Below, one piece after another: positions 45,264-56,244 of a DNA stretch of 64,000 nt. Made by a program: the position numbers and the translations under genes. The DNA comes from Marvania coccoides (Eukaryota > Chlorophyta > Trebouxiophyceae > Chlorellales > Chlorellaceae), in the NCBI GenBank assembly GCA_963854735.1, contig OY978108.1, positions 1 to 64,000 on the forward strand, in the 5' to 3' direction. The notes beneath the pieces were generated by a model. It saw only the letters and a program-made list of their open reading frames with translations, was not told the origin of the DNA and did not search any database. Each line of letters opens with the position of its first letter. The stretch's first letter is position 1.

Positions 45264-46200
45264 TTACTGGACGCCCAGCAGCTCCACGTCGAAGACGAGG
45301 GTGCTGTTGGCGGGGATGATGTTGCCGATGGACTGCGAACCGTATCTGCGGGACATAGGAAGGGTTTGGGAGAGAGAGGTGAGCGTCTTATTTTGGTTTA
45401 CAATAAAATGTTGACGAATGCTTCGATCAACTCGGTATACTTACGCATAGTCAGGGGAGCAGGTCAGCTTGGCGCGCTCTCCAACCTGCACCATTATTGA
45501 AGCCCGTGCAATCGCTTAAAAGACAAAAAAATTGGGAGAGAGAATCGGGCGGCGCCCATTGAATTGCCATTTCAGACAACCCAAAGAGCTCTCCTACCTT
45601 CATGGTCATCACACCCTCATCCCAGCCCTTGATGACCTGGCCCACGCCAATCTGGAAGACGAAAGGAGATCCACGGTCCCGGCTGCTGTCAAACTTGTTG
45701 CCATTGGTCAGGGTGCTGCGAGAGAGAGCGGGCGGAAATGAGATCGACAGCCAAATTAAATTTCGTTATCAAACTTTGCCTTCCGAGTACAAGCGTGTGT
45801 ATCATAAAGATGCACTGGGAATGGTAAAGAACTGGGAAGGAAAATATGTGGTGCAGACGGTGCTTTACTGTTATCTTCACCACGGCTTTTTGAAGCTGCG
45901 GTCATGCTTCTTACCCGGTGTAGTGCACGGTGACTGCATTTTGAGGGAGAAACCAACGAAAACAATAGGGTTGTGAGAAGGCGAAGAGGTTGATGATGAG
46001 ATGCATAAAAGGCGACTTTCACGACAGGGCTCACCCTTTTGCCCCTTGGCGGGCTGTGCGCCAGTGCCCTCAGTCAGGATCTCCTTTTCGACGCCCTGCG
46101 CATACACGGTGGAGGAAATTTGACGCCGCGATGAAGTGAAAACTTTCCGGGTCGCGAGGCGCAGCCGAGGCGCGCACACAGCAGCAAGAGCACCCACCAT
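45264..46200 (-). CDS. FKBP-type peptidyl-prolyl isomerase, organelle-targeted
   Basis: Five exons: 46200-46035, 45933-45915, 45715-45598, 45485-45445 and 45345-45264, giving 141 residues. Residues 1-35 are an Arg/Ser-rich presequence with no acidic residue. The FKBP fold follows: [67 protein letters not shown] and [16 protein letters not shown], so the active-site Tyr, Phe, Asp, Val-Ile, Trp and Tyr positions are all kept. It catalyses cis-trans proline isomerisation. Exon 2 is only 19 nt long. The gene is head-to-head with the PP2C gene. Confidence 0.88.
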
Positions 46201-46466
46201 GGTTGAATTGATTTAGAAATGGATCGATTGCGTGCCTCTTCGCAAAAAAAAGCAGCTGGGAAGAAAGAAATGCACATCAATTTAAAAAGGCCAGCAATTT
46301 GCCACAAGATCTCGCAGTCTCACCCCTAGAATAAGAAAAAAAATAAGCAGACAGTTCTGGCGTTGCAGCTTGAATCTTCGCTTGACGCTACCCGAATGCG
46401 CTCAATTGGTTGTAGTTTCAAATATGCAGCAAGATTAAAATAAGTTCGTTCAAACGAAACGAAACG
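46201..46466. promoter_or_regulatory. shared divergent promoter region, FKBP / PP2C
   Basis: 266 bp separate the starts. Includes a gttcaaacgaaacgaaacg word near 46448. No gene seen. Confidence 0.4.
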
Positions 46467-47922
46467 ATGACAGAAGCAGAGAGCGGCTCATTTTTCGGTC
46501 CACTTGGTATGTTGATTTTATGCACTGCGCCAAATCGATCGCTGCGTTTGTTTCTCAAACGTTTTTTTTACATTTACATTCAAACGACTCGCAGGTTTTG
46601 GCAAGTGCACCCACATTGTTGCTGCTGAAAACAGCGCACCCGATAACAACGCGTCATCGCCGTCGACGTCGCCCTGGGCGCTGATGGCCGGCTGGTCGGG
46701 GGAGGATGCCACCGCAGCACGGCGCCAACAGCAGCAGCAGGCTGCCCTCTCCTCCTCGCCCCCCAAAATGCAAATTCCGATGCTGGCGCTGCCCAACGCA
46801 GGGAATTCCGCACGATCAAACTCAACGCGTAGCAGCGAAGACGGCGGCGGCAGCACAACCCACGGCTCTCGCCACTCGTGCAGCTCGACGCACCGCTCGA
46901 GAGCGCCCACCAGCAACGCCACGCCCCACCAGCGGTCCCCCGCCAGCTGCATGCGTTTGATGAGCGCCTCACAAGGCCCCGCGCCGCACCCTCTGGCAGA
47001 ACTCACTCGGTTGACCGCTGCTCGGCATTTGCTGCCCATGGCCCGCCTCATCCACTCAATGGCGTCAATGTCCCGGCCCGGCAAAGAGCGTTCGCAGCGT
47101 AAGACCAATCAGGACTCCGTTTTTGCCTACCGGCAGTACATTCAGCCGTACCAGGCGATTGCGGCAGTACTAGACGGCCACGGCCCCAACGGCGACGCCG
47201 TCAGCGGCTTCATTAAGGCGCAGATGCCCGGCGCTGTGGCGGACCAGCTGCGCCGCAACGGGGAGGCCGCTGCCGCCGCCTCCCTGCGCGGCGCATTCCT
47301 TCAGTTGCACGCTGGGCTGCGCACGACTCCCGGAATCAACGCCCGCCTGAGCGGCTCCACAGCGGTGGTCTCCCTGCTGCAGGGGCGGCGGTTGACCACA
47401 GCGTGGGTGGGCGACAGCAGGGCGGTACTGCTGAGGAGAGAACTGGGTGGAGGGTGGCGCGGTGTGGCTCTCACCCACGACCACAAACCAACCTCGGCGG
47501 GCGAGCTGGCACGCATTCTCGCGGCGGGGGGGCGGGTGGAGCGCCTCAGCGACGGGGCTGGGCGGGAGGTTGGCCCCCAGCGGGTGTGGCTGCCCGGCAG
47601 CTGGGTGCCAGGGCTCGCCATGAGCCGCGCCATGGGAGACTTTGTGGCGCACTCGGTGGGCGTCACCGCAGAGCCAGACATCAACGTGTGTGAGCTGGAG
47701 GCGGGGGATGAGTACCTGGTGGTTGCGTCCGACGGCGTGTGGGAGTTTATGACTGCGCAGGAGGTGGCTGACGTTGCTGGAGGGTCTGAGTCGGCTGAGG
47801 TGGCGTGCCGGGCGGTGATGGATGCTGCCACAGAGCGGTGGGAGTGCACCAACGAGGGGGTGGTGGACGACATCAGCGTGGTGGTCACAAAGTTTAGCTT
47901 GACCGAGTTTTCGTCGTATTAA
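46467..47922 (+). CDS. PP2C-type protein phosphatase
   Basis: Exons 46467-46506 and 46595-47922 give 455 residues. Residues 1-165 are Ser/Gln/Pro-rich and probably disordered, with a short poly-Gln. The PPM domain then shows KTNQDSVF (~186), AVLDGHGPNGD (Asp ~207, metal binding), GSTAVVSLL, TAWVGDSRAVLL (~286), LAMSRAMGDF, YLVVASDGVWEF (~393) and VVDDISVVV (Asp ~438). The four metal-binding acidic motifs are intact, so it should be an active Mn2+/Mg2+ Ser/Thr phosphatase. Targets unknown. Confidence 0.92.
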
Positions 47923-48400
47923 TAAAATTGGGGGGAAGAATGAAACTGAAAATGAAAAATGAAAATGACTGCAATTTCCATGGGAAATGAATTGGTCGTT
48001 TCCTCGTCTGACTTTTACTAGGCAGTTACTTTTGACCCGCTTTTCTTTTCTGATTCGATTTCATTTATTTAAAAACGCCGGCGTTTGAAAAGTTTGAAAA
48101 AAAGAAACTAGGCTGCCGTCTGCAGCACAGCCACCCCCCAAGAATATAGTAGAGCATAATGGGCTGAGCATGTGCAAAACGCAAGTAAAATCTTGGATTT
48201 TACCACTCGAGATGTCGTAGCAATTCAAAACTACTTTCTTTCATGCGTCCAGAACAAAATGCGTGACACGAGGCTACGAGGCCCTAATCCTTACCAAACT
48301 CGTCAATCTTTGCATTCATTTTATTTAAACTAGCTTGTTTTTTTACCGCCTTGCTGTTTCTCGCGCCATCCGCCTCATTGTCATATAATCTTCAAACAAG
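47923..48400. other. intergenic, 3' flank of PP2C and promoter of ferredoxin
   Basis: AT-rich with GAAAATGAAAA-like short repeats at 47938-47965. No gene seen. Confidence 0.6.
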
Positions 48401-49226
48401 ATGTTGTCCACCACCATGGTCTCCGCTTCCCGGGCTTTCGCCACCCGCCCCGCCACGCGCCCCACCAAGGTCATCCGCTCCACCGCGGCTGCTGCCGCAA
48501 TGCACAAGGTCGGTAGAAGCAGCTTGAAACAACTAAAAAAAAAAGTTTGGCCTCATCTAGGTTCTTAATCTTGCTCAAAACCGTATCGCTCGCCAAATTA
48601 TATATATATATTCTGAATCTGCCCTTTCTTGAGGTTAAGCCCCCCACTGCAGCAATCTCAATTGCAAACTGCCTTGCTCCGTCTCTCCACGCCTTTTCAA
48701 CATTTTGTATTCCTGGTTTTAACAGTGGTGGTCATTCTTCACTGCCCCTCAGGTTACCTTTGTCAGGCCCGATGGCACTGAGAAGACCATCGAGTGCAGC
48801 AGCGACGATTACCTGCTGGACGCTGCCGATGAGTCCGGAATTGACATGCCGGCCTCCTGCCGGGGCGGTGTCTGCGGAACGTGTGTGAGCAAGCTGTTGA
48901 GTGGCAAGGTGGACTCCTCTTGGCTGACTGAGCTCGATGACGGTACGAGGGAGAGCCAATGCAGATTTCAATTTATCAGTCCTTTCTCTTTTCACCAACA
49001 GGTTTCAGGTTTCAGGTTTTACACATTTCTATCACTACTGCCATTATTTATTCCTCTACATTTACTCCTCCCCTTCCCTATAGGCAACGTGCTGACTGCC
49101 GAGCAGATGGAGGCTGGCTTCATCCTGCCCTGCTCCGTCAAGCCCCTCTCCGACCTCAAGCTGCAGTACAGCCTTGACTGGGGAGTGTCCGTGCTGGAGG
49201 GCTGGAAGCAGACCGCCCGTGCGTGA
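48401..49226 (+). CDS. plastid [2Fe-2S] ferredoxin (extended C-terminus)
   Basis: Exons 48401-48508, 48753-48942 and 49084-49226 give 146 residues. The first ~36 residues (MLSTTMVSASRAFATRPATRPTKV...) are a chloroplast transit peptide ended by the first intron. The mature part has VTFVRPDGTEKTIECSSDDYLLDAADESGIDMP and the cluster ligands C72-x4-C77-x2-C80 ... C115. The spacing to the last Cys (34 residues) is longer than the ~29 of photosynthetic ferredoxin, and a ~30-residue C-terminal extension (DLKLQYSLDWGVSVLEGWK) follows, recalling ferredoxin C types. It carries single electrons in the plastid; partners may differ from PetF. The first donor, GTCGGT, is weak. Confidence 0.87.
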
Positions 49227-49788
49227 AGATTGCCAACCGACGAGACGGCAAAATTAAGGCGATGAAGCGAAGACGCAGCGCTGCTTGGCAGGCAGGGAGC
49301 TGCTATGTAAGGGTTAAAAATGATAGTTAAATAGAAATATGTGTAATGTATTGCCCCAGTTATTTTGTGTCCCCTTTTGTTTTTTCAATTGAAATAAAAG
49401 GGCACTGCCCCCATCGCCCTAGACCATTTTTCTTGACAGAACCCCGACCCCTTTTTACATTGCGCGAGTGTGTAAAATGAAAAGGAAAAGAGAGAAGGCG
49501 GTACTTTGCAAAGAAAATGCTGCTTTGCTGATCGGTTTCTCTACGTAGATATGTAATAAATAGATTCTTCATGGGGGCGGCAAGGAGAAATAATCAGAGA
49601 AATACGTTTCCATTCCAAGCGAGCAGACTACCTAGCAAAAAATAATTAAATAATGGTACACGAGGCCCGAAAATAAAAAAATACAGAGGAACGAGTAATG
49701 AACGGCGAATGGATGGAAGCTATGGTAAGATACACCCAATTAGCGTTTTTTTCCTCTCCTTCATCACTCGTCAGTTTATGTGTGTTGA
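49227..49788. other. convergent 3' flanks of ferredoxin and SPP genes
   Basis: AT-rich, with several AATAAA/AATAAT words (49393, 49556, 49643). No gene. Confidence 0.65.
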
Positions 49789-51761
49789 TTAGGTTTCTGC
49801 CTCTTCTTTCGTTTCTGACTTCTGTGTGTCTGTGTACGCCAGCACCCGCCCCAGCTCACCCCTCCCTGCAGCCACCAGCGCCACTGCTCCCAGGGTGGCA
49901 GGCACCAGGTACAGCAGCGCAGGCTGGCCCAGCCCTGTGATCCCATTGGCCGCAAACGCAGCAGCCAGCCCCAACACGTACCTGCATAATAATAATTAAA
50001 AAATAGAACTAAAATTAGAATGCACCCCACCCTGACTATAAATTAATTGTTTTTAAATTACAACCAATCATTTAATTATGCAATTCATCAAATATACAGA
50101 AACTCACGACACCATGACTGGAATGAAGTACGTGCGTTGGTAGAGCACAGCGTCTGACGCCATGTAGACCGTCTCGTTGCTGCCCGTGACAGAGTTGCCC
50201 ATGGTGCGCTCCCTCTGCTCCAACTCCATGTCGGCGATGCGGTCGTACGCCTCCTCCGCTGCGTTGCCTGTTGCTTGCGCGATTTCGTCCCCGGTGGCCA
50301 TCGGGTCCAGGCTGTCGATAGCATCCCTGATGGCATCAGCTGCCGCGATGCCCCGCGCCCGCATGTCCACGCACCGCGAGGCATCGTACCGCAGCGCCAG
50401 GCAGGCCAGCAGCCCCGGCACAGCCACGTCCCCCAGGCCCAGCAGCGCAAAAGGGAAGGAGGAGGCCTCGCCGATTGAGTCGGCCACGCGGGGGAAGATG
50501 AGGCGGGTGGGGCCGACCAGGAAGTCGGTGGTGGCCACCTAAAGAAAGAATGCAAATTAGGAAGAAAGCGGAGGGTCAGAAACTGTGTCCTTTCTTCTTA
50601 AATAAACAGCTTGATTCTTCTTCTACTTGTTATTCGAGTGCTCACCGACAGCATCACGTTTTCTCCGATGGCCGCGGGGCTTCCAAACACCCAGAACACG
50701 TCGTACGCCAGCAGCCCCCCCAGCAGCACCGCAGCCACCCTGAAAGACGACACACCCACCAGCTGCAGAATGTCGGATGCAACCAAGCACGCAATGGCGT
50801 TGTTCAGCGTGAAGTTGCCGTGGTGGGCAGCCAGGTCTGCGGAAGCGAGAGCCACCCCCAGCGCCACCACAACTGCGTCTGAGGGGGCAAGGTCTGCGGT
50901 GGTCAGCAGGGCGCCCTCCTCATCCTTGAGCTCAGCCCAGGCGGGCACTGACACGCGCCAGGAGGGCAGCTTCAGGTGGTCACACTGCGATTGTTTATTT
51001 CAAAGAGGGGTGGGGGGGGGGATGTTAACCACTACTGTATAATCTTATTGTTGTGTCGAATATCCCCTCCAAAAAAAGGATTGGAATCTATAAAGTTGTC
51101 GATGACACTGCCAATACTGACATTCAATACAAAATATACAGCAGCCCCCACGATTGTTTCTCACCAACACCCTGCCTGGGCCTGCAAACGCGCCGACGGT
51201 GGCCAGCGTGCCCAGCAGCCAAAAGTAAACGTCAAAGAAACCCTGCAGGCTGAGGTCTGGGAAGTACTTGAGCAGCAGGTAGATGCCGAAGATGGCGCAG
51301 GAGGCCACCACGGGCGCCAGCGCGCCCTCCCTGAGGTTAATCTGTTGGCGCTGGCGGGAGTTGAGCCCCCTGTGAGCGCCAATGTAGATTGTGCACACCG
51401 CCAGGCTGATGAAGTAGGGCAGGTCTGCGAACTTGTTGGACTGCAGAGCGGGGATCATGCCCGCTACCAGGACGCCCAGGAAGATCCCGTAAGTCCTCAC
51501 TGCGTCGCCGCTATCCTCCCACCGCCAAACCCCCGCAGGAGGGGAGTTGGGGGCCGCTTGGGACGCAGGGGCGGCGGATGGAGCAATGCTCGCCTCCTCG
51601 ATGGCCTTGCAAATGAAACGAGGGGTGGAGGACCTCCCAAGTGGCAATCTTGTGGTGATATGAAAAGTTGGGGGAGAGGCCATAGCGCCAAGGGATTGGC
51701 ATGGCCCCCGTGTGGAGAGTTTGCAAGGCAAACTGCCGATTGAACACCTCACAGCGTGCAT
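49789..51761 (-). CDS. signal peptide peptidase-type intramembrane aspartyl protease, plastid presequence
   Basis: Exons 51761-51165, 50984-50646, 50538-50108 and 49981-49789 give 519 residues. The GxGD-protease hallmarks are present: LLAYDVFWVF (catalytic Asp ~294), ALLGLGDVAVPG (GLGD, Asp ~349) and QPALLYLVPATLG (PAL ~476-478), embedded in about nine hydrophobic segments. SPP and SPP-like enzymes cut type II transmembrane segments, including leftover signal peptides. The first ~60 residues (Ser/Arg/Thr-rich, TRLPLGRSSTPRFICKA) look like a chloroplast transit peptide rather than an ER signal. A polar stretch of ~75 residues between the YD and GLGD motifs' flanking helices is also unusual. 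Confidence 0.85.
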
Positions 51762-52050
51762 ATTTTTATTGAGGCTCAAGAAAATGAAAAAATGATCGGA
51801 AAAAACAATTGACAAGCTTGCCCCTGTGCACCGCGATGAACACTGCGACGAATACAGAATTTTATTTCGAATTTGTTTCTGCGATATGCGTGTGGGTTGG
51901 GGAAGGTTTATCTTGATTGTGGTTGAATGTGACGCAGCTTCCCTTTGGCCAATGTATCGTCTTCTCATCATCAAATACGTTCTTTCTTATTTATTTTTGC
52001 AATTTTAAACATTCATGCAGCTTAATACCATTGCCATGCCATTCAGCTTC

Positions 52051-53379
52051 TCAAGCGCCTGCCGATGGGGCGCTAATTTTTGGCGCAGAGTGAACCGCCG
52101 TCGCCTCCACGCTGACTAGCCAAGCAGGTATCCCGTTACCTAGCGCAAACTCCTGAGCGCCTGGTGGAGCAGGCGCCCGCTCTAGCATCGGCCTTCTTGC
52201 CTCATCTGCAAATCGCATTTTTAAACCTTTTATTTGAATTTCCCTATTATGTTCAAACACTGAAAACAAGGTAAATGTGAGCTGTGTTTTAGCAATGAAA
52301 ATAGACTCATGGACTCACCCAGTGGCGGAAGCACCGCAGCATACAACTTACCTCCATACACGCAGCCACCATCCAGCCCTGTCGCCCAGGGCTCCATCTG
52401 CAGCCGCCTCGTGGCATCGTGCCCAAAGAACACGTGCTCAGGTCCTCGCCACACGCTGGCCCACGCTCTCCCCGCGGGGTGTCTCCTCTCTGATGCCCTC
52501 AGCGCAGCCAGCAGTGGAAATTGCTGCTCCTCGTTTTTTCGCGGTGGCGCGGGGGCAGCTGTTGAAGCATCCTGTAATGCCTGAGTACGTGCCTCTGCTT
52601 CAGCTATGGCGCTCTCCCAGTCCCATGCAGGTCCCTCCTCTCCCTCAACCTCCGCTTCTGAGTCGCTCTCTGGGGGCCTAGTTTGGGCCAAAGCAGGCTC
52701 CTCCGGCACCACGTCCCTCATCTGAAGAAAGAAATGGATGGCAAACACGAAGAAAAGGGGTTCAAACAAATCGTAGCTAGCTGAAGATGGAGAGACGCAC
52801 TACTTTTGAATATTTATTATTACTCCCTGCAAAGCTCACCTTCAACAGGTCCTCTGCGTGCTGCGCCTGCACCGGCATACCCGGCAACATCCCAGCGTGC
52901 ACAACCGTCACGCCGTAGGCAGGCACGCTCAGGCTCAGGGGCAGTTCCCCCAAAAACCTGTCGCCCAAACTGGCAGGCAGCTCCGTCACCCACGCGTACT
53001 TGCTCTTGGAAGGCCGGATTCCCTTCATAGTCCACCCCCGCCACGCTGCCAGGGCTGCGTCATCATGGTTGCCGCGCACAGAGTGTGCTTTTTCCCGCTG
53101 CAAAATTGTGAGCACGTCTATCGACTCGGGGCCCTTGTTGACGAGATCGCCCACGCTAAGCAGCAGGTCCACGCCGTTGCGGTAATAGCAGCGGTCCAAC
53201 AGGGCCTGCAGCTCCTCTGGGCAGCCGTGGATGTCACCAACGATGATCACCCTGCGATAGCGGGTTGCAGATTCTGGGAGGACGGCGTGCGAGGTAGCAG
53301 GGTATGGGTTGCCTTCTGGGGTGGCTCGACGGGTGCAAAGGTAGCGGGCGTGCAGTGCCCGTGCCACCAAGACGAACAT
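52051..53379 (-). CDS. ApaH/Shelph-like metallophosphatase
   Basis: Exons 53379-52840, 52721-52319 and 52205-52051 give 365 residues. Metallophosphatase motifs are VIIVGDIHG (~44-52), LLSVGDLVNKGP (~73-84), VRGNHDD (~101-107), VVHAG and later VFFGHDATRR (~277-285), with ATGLDGGCVYGGKLYA, the ApaH-type C-terminal signature. The two metals and catalytic His are in place. A ~85-residue acidic, Ala-rich segment (EEPALAQTRPPESDSEAEVEGEE...) interrupts the fold just before FGHD and starts exactly at an exon boundary. Likely substrates are phosphoproteins or dinucleoside polyphosphates; specificity is not evident. Confidence 0.85.
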
Positions 53380-54462
53380 TTTGGCTGCGATATTGGCTCT
53401 AAGAGCGATGAGATTGGAATTAATATTGGGGAAAAAATGTGGTGCAATTGGAAAAGGAGCTTAATCAGCTGTCTCCGAGCATGTGCATTGGAAATGAATG
53501 CTTTATCCTTTAAAAAAAATATGCAATTCTTTGCTTGGAACCGCCTGCTCATTTTCTCGCCCTAATTGGGGCAAAGCCTGAAACACACATTCAGCAGACC
53601 GCGAGCACGCTGAATTTCCAATGCCCTGCTTTGACTCCCAGCCAAGTGTATACCGCTGCCTGGCGCTCCATGCACCTCCAACACCCACGCATGGCAGCCC
53701 GCCGCTGACCAGCATTCAATACATTTTATTACGGAATGGGATGGCGAATTTCGGTCCAACGCATGTGGCAATATATTTGCAGTCTGATGGGAGGCATCGA
53801 TTGTTTCTGTTGCTGCTTCTGGCGCCTGGAGGGCACTCAATCCTACCCACCGTCTTCTTCTTCTACTTCAACTGCTGGAATAGAGAATTGCATAGAGATG
53901 ATGACTTGATTGGCGGTCAAGTCAATGGAAGAATTTGAAGATGTATTCGAGTCGCGGAATATAGTGTCATATTTGTCATATACACAGATATCAAAGAAAG
54001 AAACCCATCGTCAAGGTAGCACTAGGCAGAGTAATTTGTAACGGCAGGAGATGAATCAATATGCGTCGGGGGGAAAAAAGAAAAAAAGGTAAAAGAAGAA
54101 AGAGAGCAAGGAGAGGCTCTCTTCAGCATGCTGTCATTGACTGCTGAAGAAAAATAAACAATAGAAATGAGTGCGTGATGGGAAAGGGAAAAGATGAAGA
54201 ATCGCACGATTTCCAGCGTTGACTCTTAGGGTGATTCAAAAACAAAGAAGAAGATTTCACTCTCGTGGGAAAAACTGGAAGAGACAGGAATGCGGCATTG
54301 GTTGCAATACCTCAGAAAAGGAGTCAAGGAATTCATACCGGGTATAGAAGGGGGGTACAGTAAAGGGCTGGATAAAAAGAAAGAAAGAGCGCGTGAAGGG
54401 AAGAGTCCTACTGGGACTCCCAGTTGGTAGTACAACTTGTTTGTAAAGCAGGTCGCTACATT
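53380..54462. other. intergenic, no gene seen
   Basis: 5' flank of the phosphatase gene and, from ~54040, probable 3' UTR of the downstream minus-strand repeat protein. The region has short purine-rich runs (54080-54130, 54370-54400). Open frames are short and unlike any family. Confidence 0.55.
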
Positions 54463-55788
54463 TTAGGCCTGCAGCTGGACGAGGGCGGCCGCCTGTGCAG
54501 CTACAGCAGAGGACTGTTCGGCCTTGGCTTTGCGCTGCGCAGCCATGCGGGCAGCGGCCTCCTTCTCCATCTGCAGGCGGGATTTGCGGGGCGGGGACAC
54601 GGCAGGCATGATGCCCGCGAACGCCATCTTCTCGCGCTCCACTCGCGAGAAGGTCTTCTTCAGCATTGACTCCAGCGGCGGCTGCTCCTCGAAGACGCGG
54701 CGGGGCGCGCGGCGCGGCTCGTTCTTCGCCAGAGCGGCGTCGCGAGCGCGCTCCATCTCGCTGTAATGCGGGCGCAGCACGGAGTCCAGGGAGGGCTGTT
54801 CCTCGAACTGGAGCTTCTGCGCAGGCACGCGGGGCTTGTTTTCAGCCAGCGCCTCGTCCCTGGCCCGCTCCATGTCGCTGTAGTGAGGGCGCAGCATGGA
54901 GTCCAGAGAAGGCTGCTCCTCGAACTGGAGGCGCTGGGCGGGCACGCGGGGCAGGTTTTCGGCCAGGGCCGCGTCGCGCGCGCGCTCCATCTCGCTGTAG
55001 TGCGAGTGCAGCTCCATGGGGCCGCGCTGCTCATGCACGCGACGGGGCGCGATGCGCGGCTCGTTGCGCTCCATGGCGGCCTCCTTCTCGCGCTCCAGCC
55101 GGATCTTGTAGCGGGGCATGGCCTCCTTGAGGTCCATGTCGCCAAAGGCCTCAGCAGCGGTGATGTAGACCTCCTCGTCTTGCTCTTCACAACTGTAGGC
55201 CTCCTCTTCGTAGTGCTGGACCTCATTTTCTGCCTGGTGGGCAACCAGTTCTGGCACCTCTTCGCAGGGGGCCTCGCGGGGGGGCTCCACGATGTCGGGG
55301 GAGGCGGTCTCCAGCGGCTGGGCCTCCCTTTTGCATGGGGAAGCGAGTGGGGAGTTGTCCGAGCCAGTGAGGGTGCCAGAAGCAGCAAGGGGGTGCTCCT
55401 CGTCGGCGGAAGGGGTGCCGCAGAGGAAGGGGGCTGCGGCGGCGGCGGCCTGCTTGACACGGGCCTCCCAGTGGGTGCGTTCTTCCTCGACTGACACATA
55501 GACGTCGTCCAGGCGGGGAGAGGCACCGCCGTCGGGGGTGCCGGTCAGGGACGCCTCAGACATGCCGGAACTGACGGTAACGTCGTCGTCGGAGCCGCTG
55601 CGGGCGCTGCGGGCGGGCGAAGAGAATTGGGGCACGAAATTATGCCGAGAGAAATCATCCAACTCGTGCATTTTGTCGCGCGAGTGGATACCCACGGAGA
55701 CGATCACAATCTGCAGAGGTGACAAAATACAGAGAATGTTAGCAGATGGGTGGTCGGAGGCTATCAAGAGTGGGCTTACAGGTCTCAT
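54463..55788 (-). CDS. disordered acidic protein with tandem ~40-residue charged repeats
   Basis: Proposed exons are 55788-55780 (nine coding bases, Met-Arg-Pro) and 55710-54463, giving 418 residues; the ATG at 55671 is an alternative start without the intron. The N-terminal half is acidic, Ser/Pro/Glu-rich. The C-terminal half contains four to five tandem repeats of the form HYS-MERARDAALAEN-PRVPAQ-LQFEEQPSLDSMLR, then a basic Lys/Arg/Ala-rich end. The repeats are predicted helical and strongly charged. No enzyme motif is present. I do not recognise the family; a structural or cytoskeletal scaffold role is a guess. Confidence 0.7.
   Translation of the reverse strand: MRPVSPLLIASDHPSANILCILSPLQIVIVSVGIHSRDKMHELDDFSRHNFVPQFSSPARSARSGSDDDVTVSSGMSEASLTGTPDGGASPRLDDVYVSVEEERTHWEARVKQAAAAAAPFLCGTPSADEEHPLAASGTLTGSDNSPLASPCKREAQPLETASPDIVEPPREAPCEEVPELVAHQAENEVQHYEEEAYSCEEQDEEVYITAAEAFGDMDLKEAMPRYKIRLEREKEAAMERNEPRIAPRRVHEQRGPMELHSHYSEMERARDAALAENLPRVPAQRLQFEEQPSLDSMLRPHYSDMERARDEALAENKPRVPAQKLQFEEQPSLDSVLRPHYSEMERARDAALAKNEPRRAPRRVFEEQPPLESMLKKTFSRVEREKMAFAGIMPAVSPPRKSRLQMEKEAAARMAAQRKAKAEQSSAVAAQAAALVQLQA
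54660..55125 (-). repeat. tandem ~120-bp coding repeats
   Basis: At DNA level units of ~120 bp recur (e.g. the gcgctccat(ctc/gtc)gctgta(at/gt)g word at ~54751, ~54871, ~54991). They correspond to the ~40-residue protein repeats. Confidence 0.8.
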
Positions 55789-56244
55789 ATGATTCTTTGT
55801 AACAGACACAGCCCCAAACTGTTATGCGTCACTCAAGTATTCAGCGGCACAGCAGTCTCAGAACAATCAAAGATACCACCTTTCGCGGGTTGCGCACCTT
55901 TGTTGGGCTTGGGAGTGTCCTACAAGACCGAAATGTGGTGTCCACACACTACAAGCGGTGCTTGATCCGACGAAGAGATCTTCGATTGGCTCGATCGAGC
56001 TTGGACCCAATTATTAAAATAGCATAAAAAACACGTATATTAAAAAAAAATGCAAAAAGGGGCACGAACAACGGCAATGCTGCGGACTGGATGATGTGCT
56101 TTGCTACTTCTGGACGACTCTTTTGCGCAAATTATCCTCAATTCCAGGATGTTTGCTGAAAAGAAATCAATTAAATAAAGCAGCAGCCCTCGGCAGCCGA
56201 GCTTGTCGGTGTGAGTGCAAAAGAGAAGAAAAAATCTCAACAAA
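55789..56244. promoter_or_regulatory. divergent region, repeat protein / CRTISO
   Basis: 456 bp separate the start codons. AT-rich in the middle. No gene or clear element seen. Confidence 0.45.
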
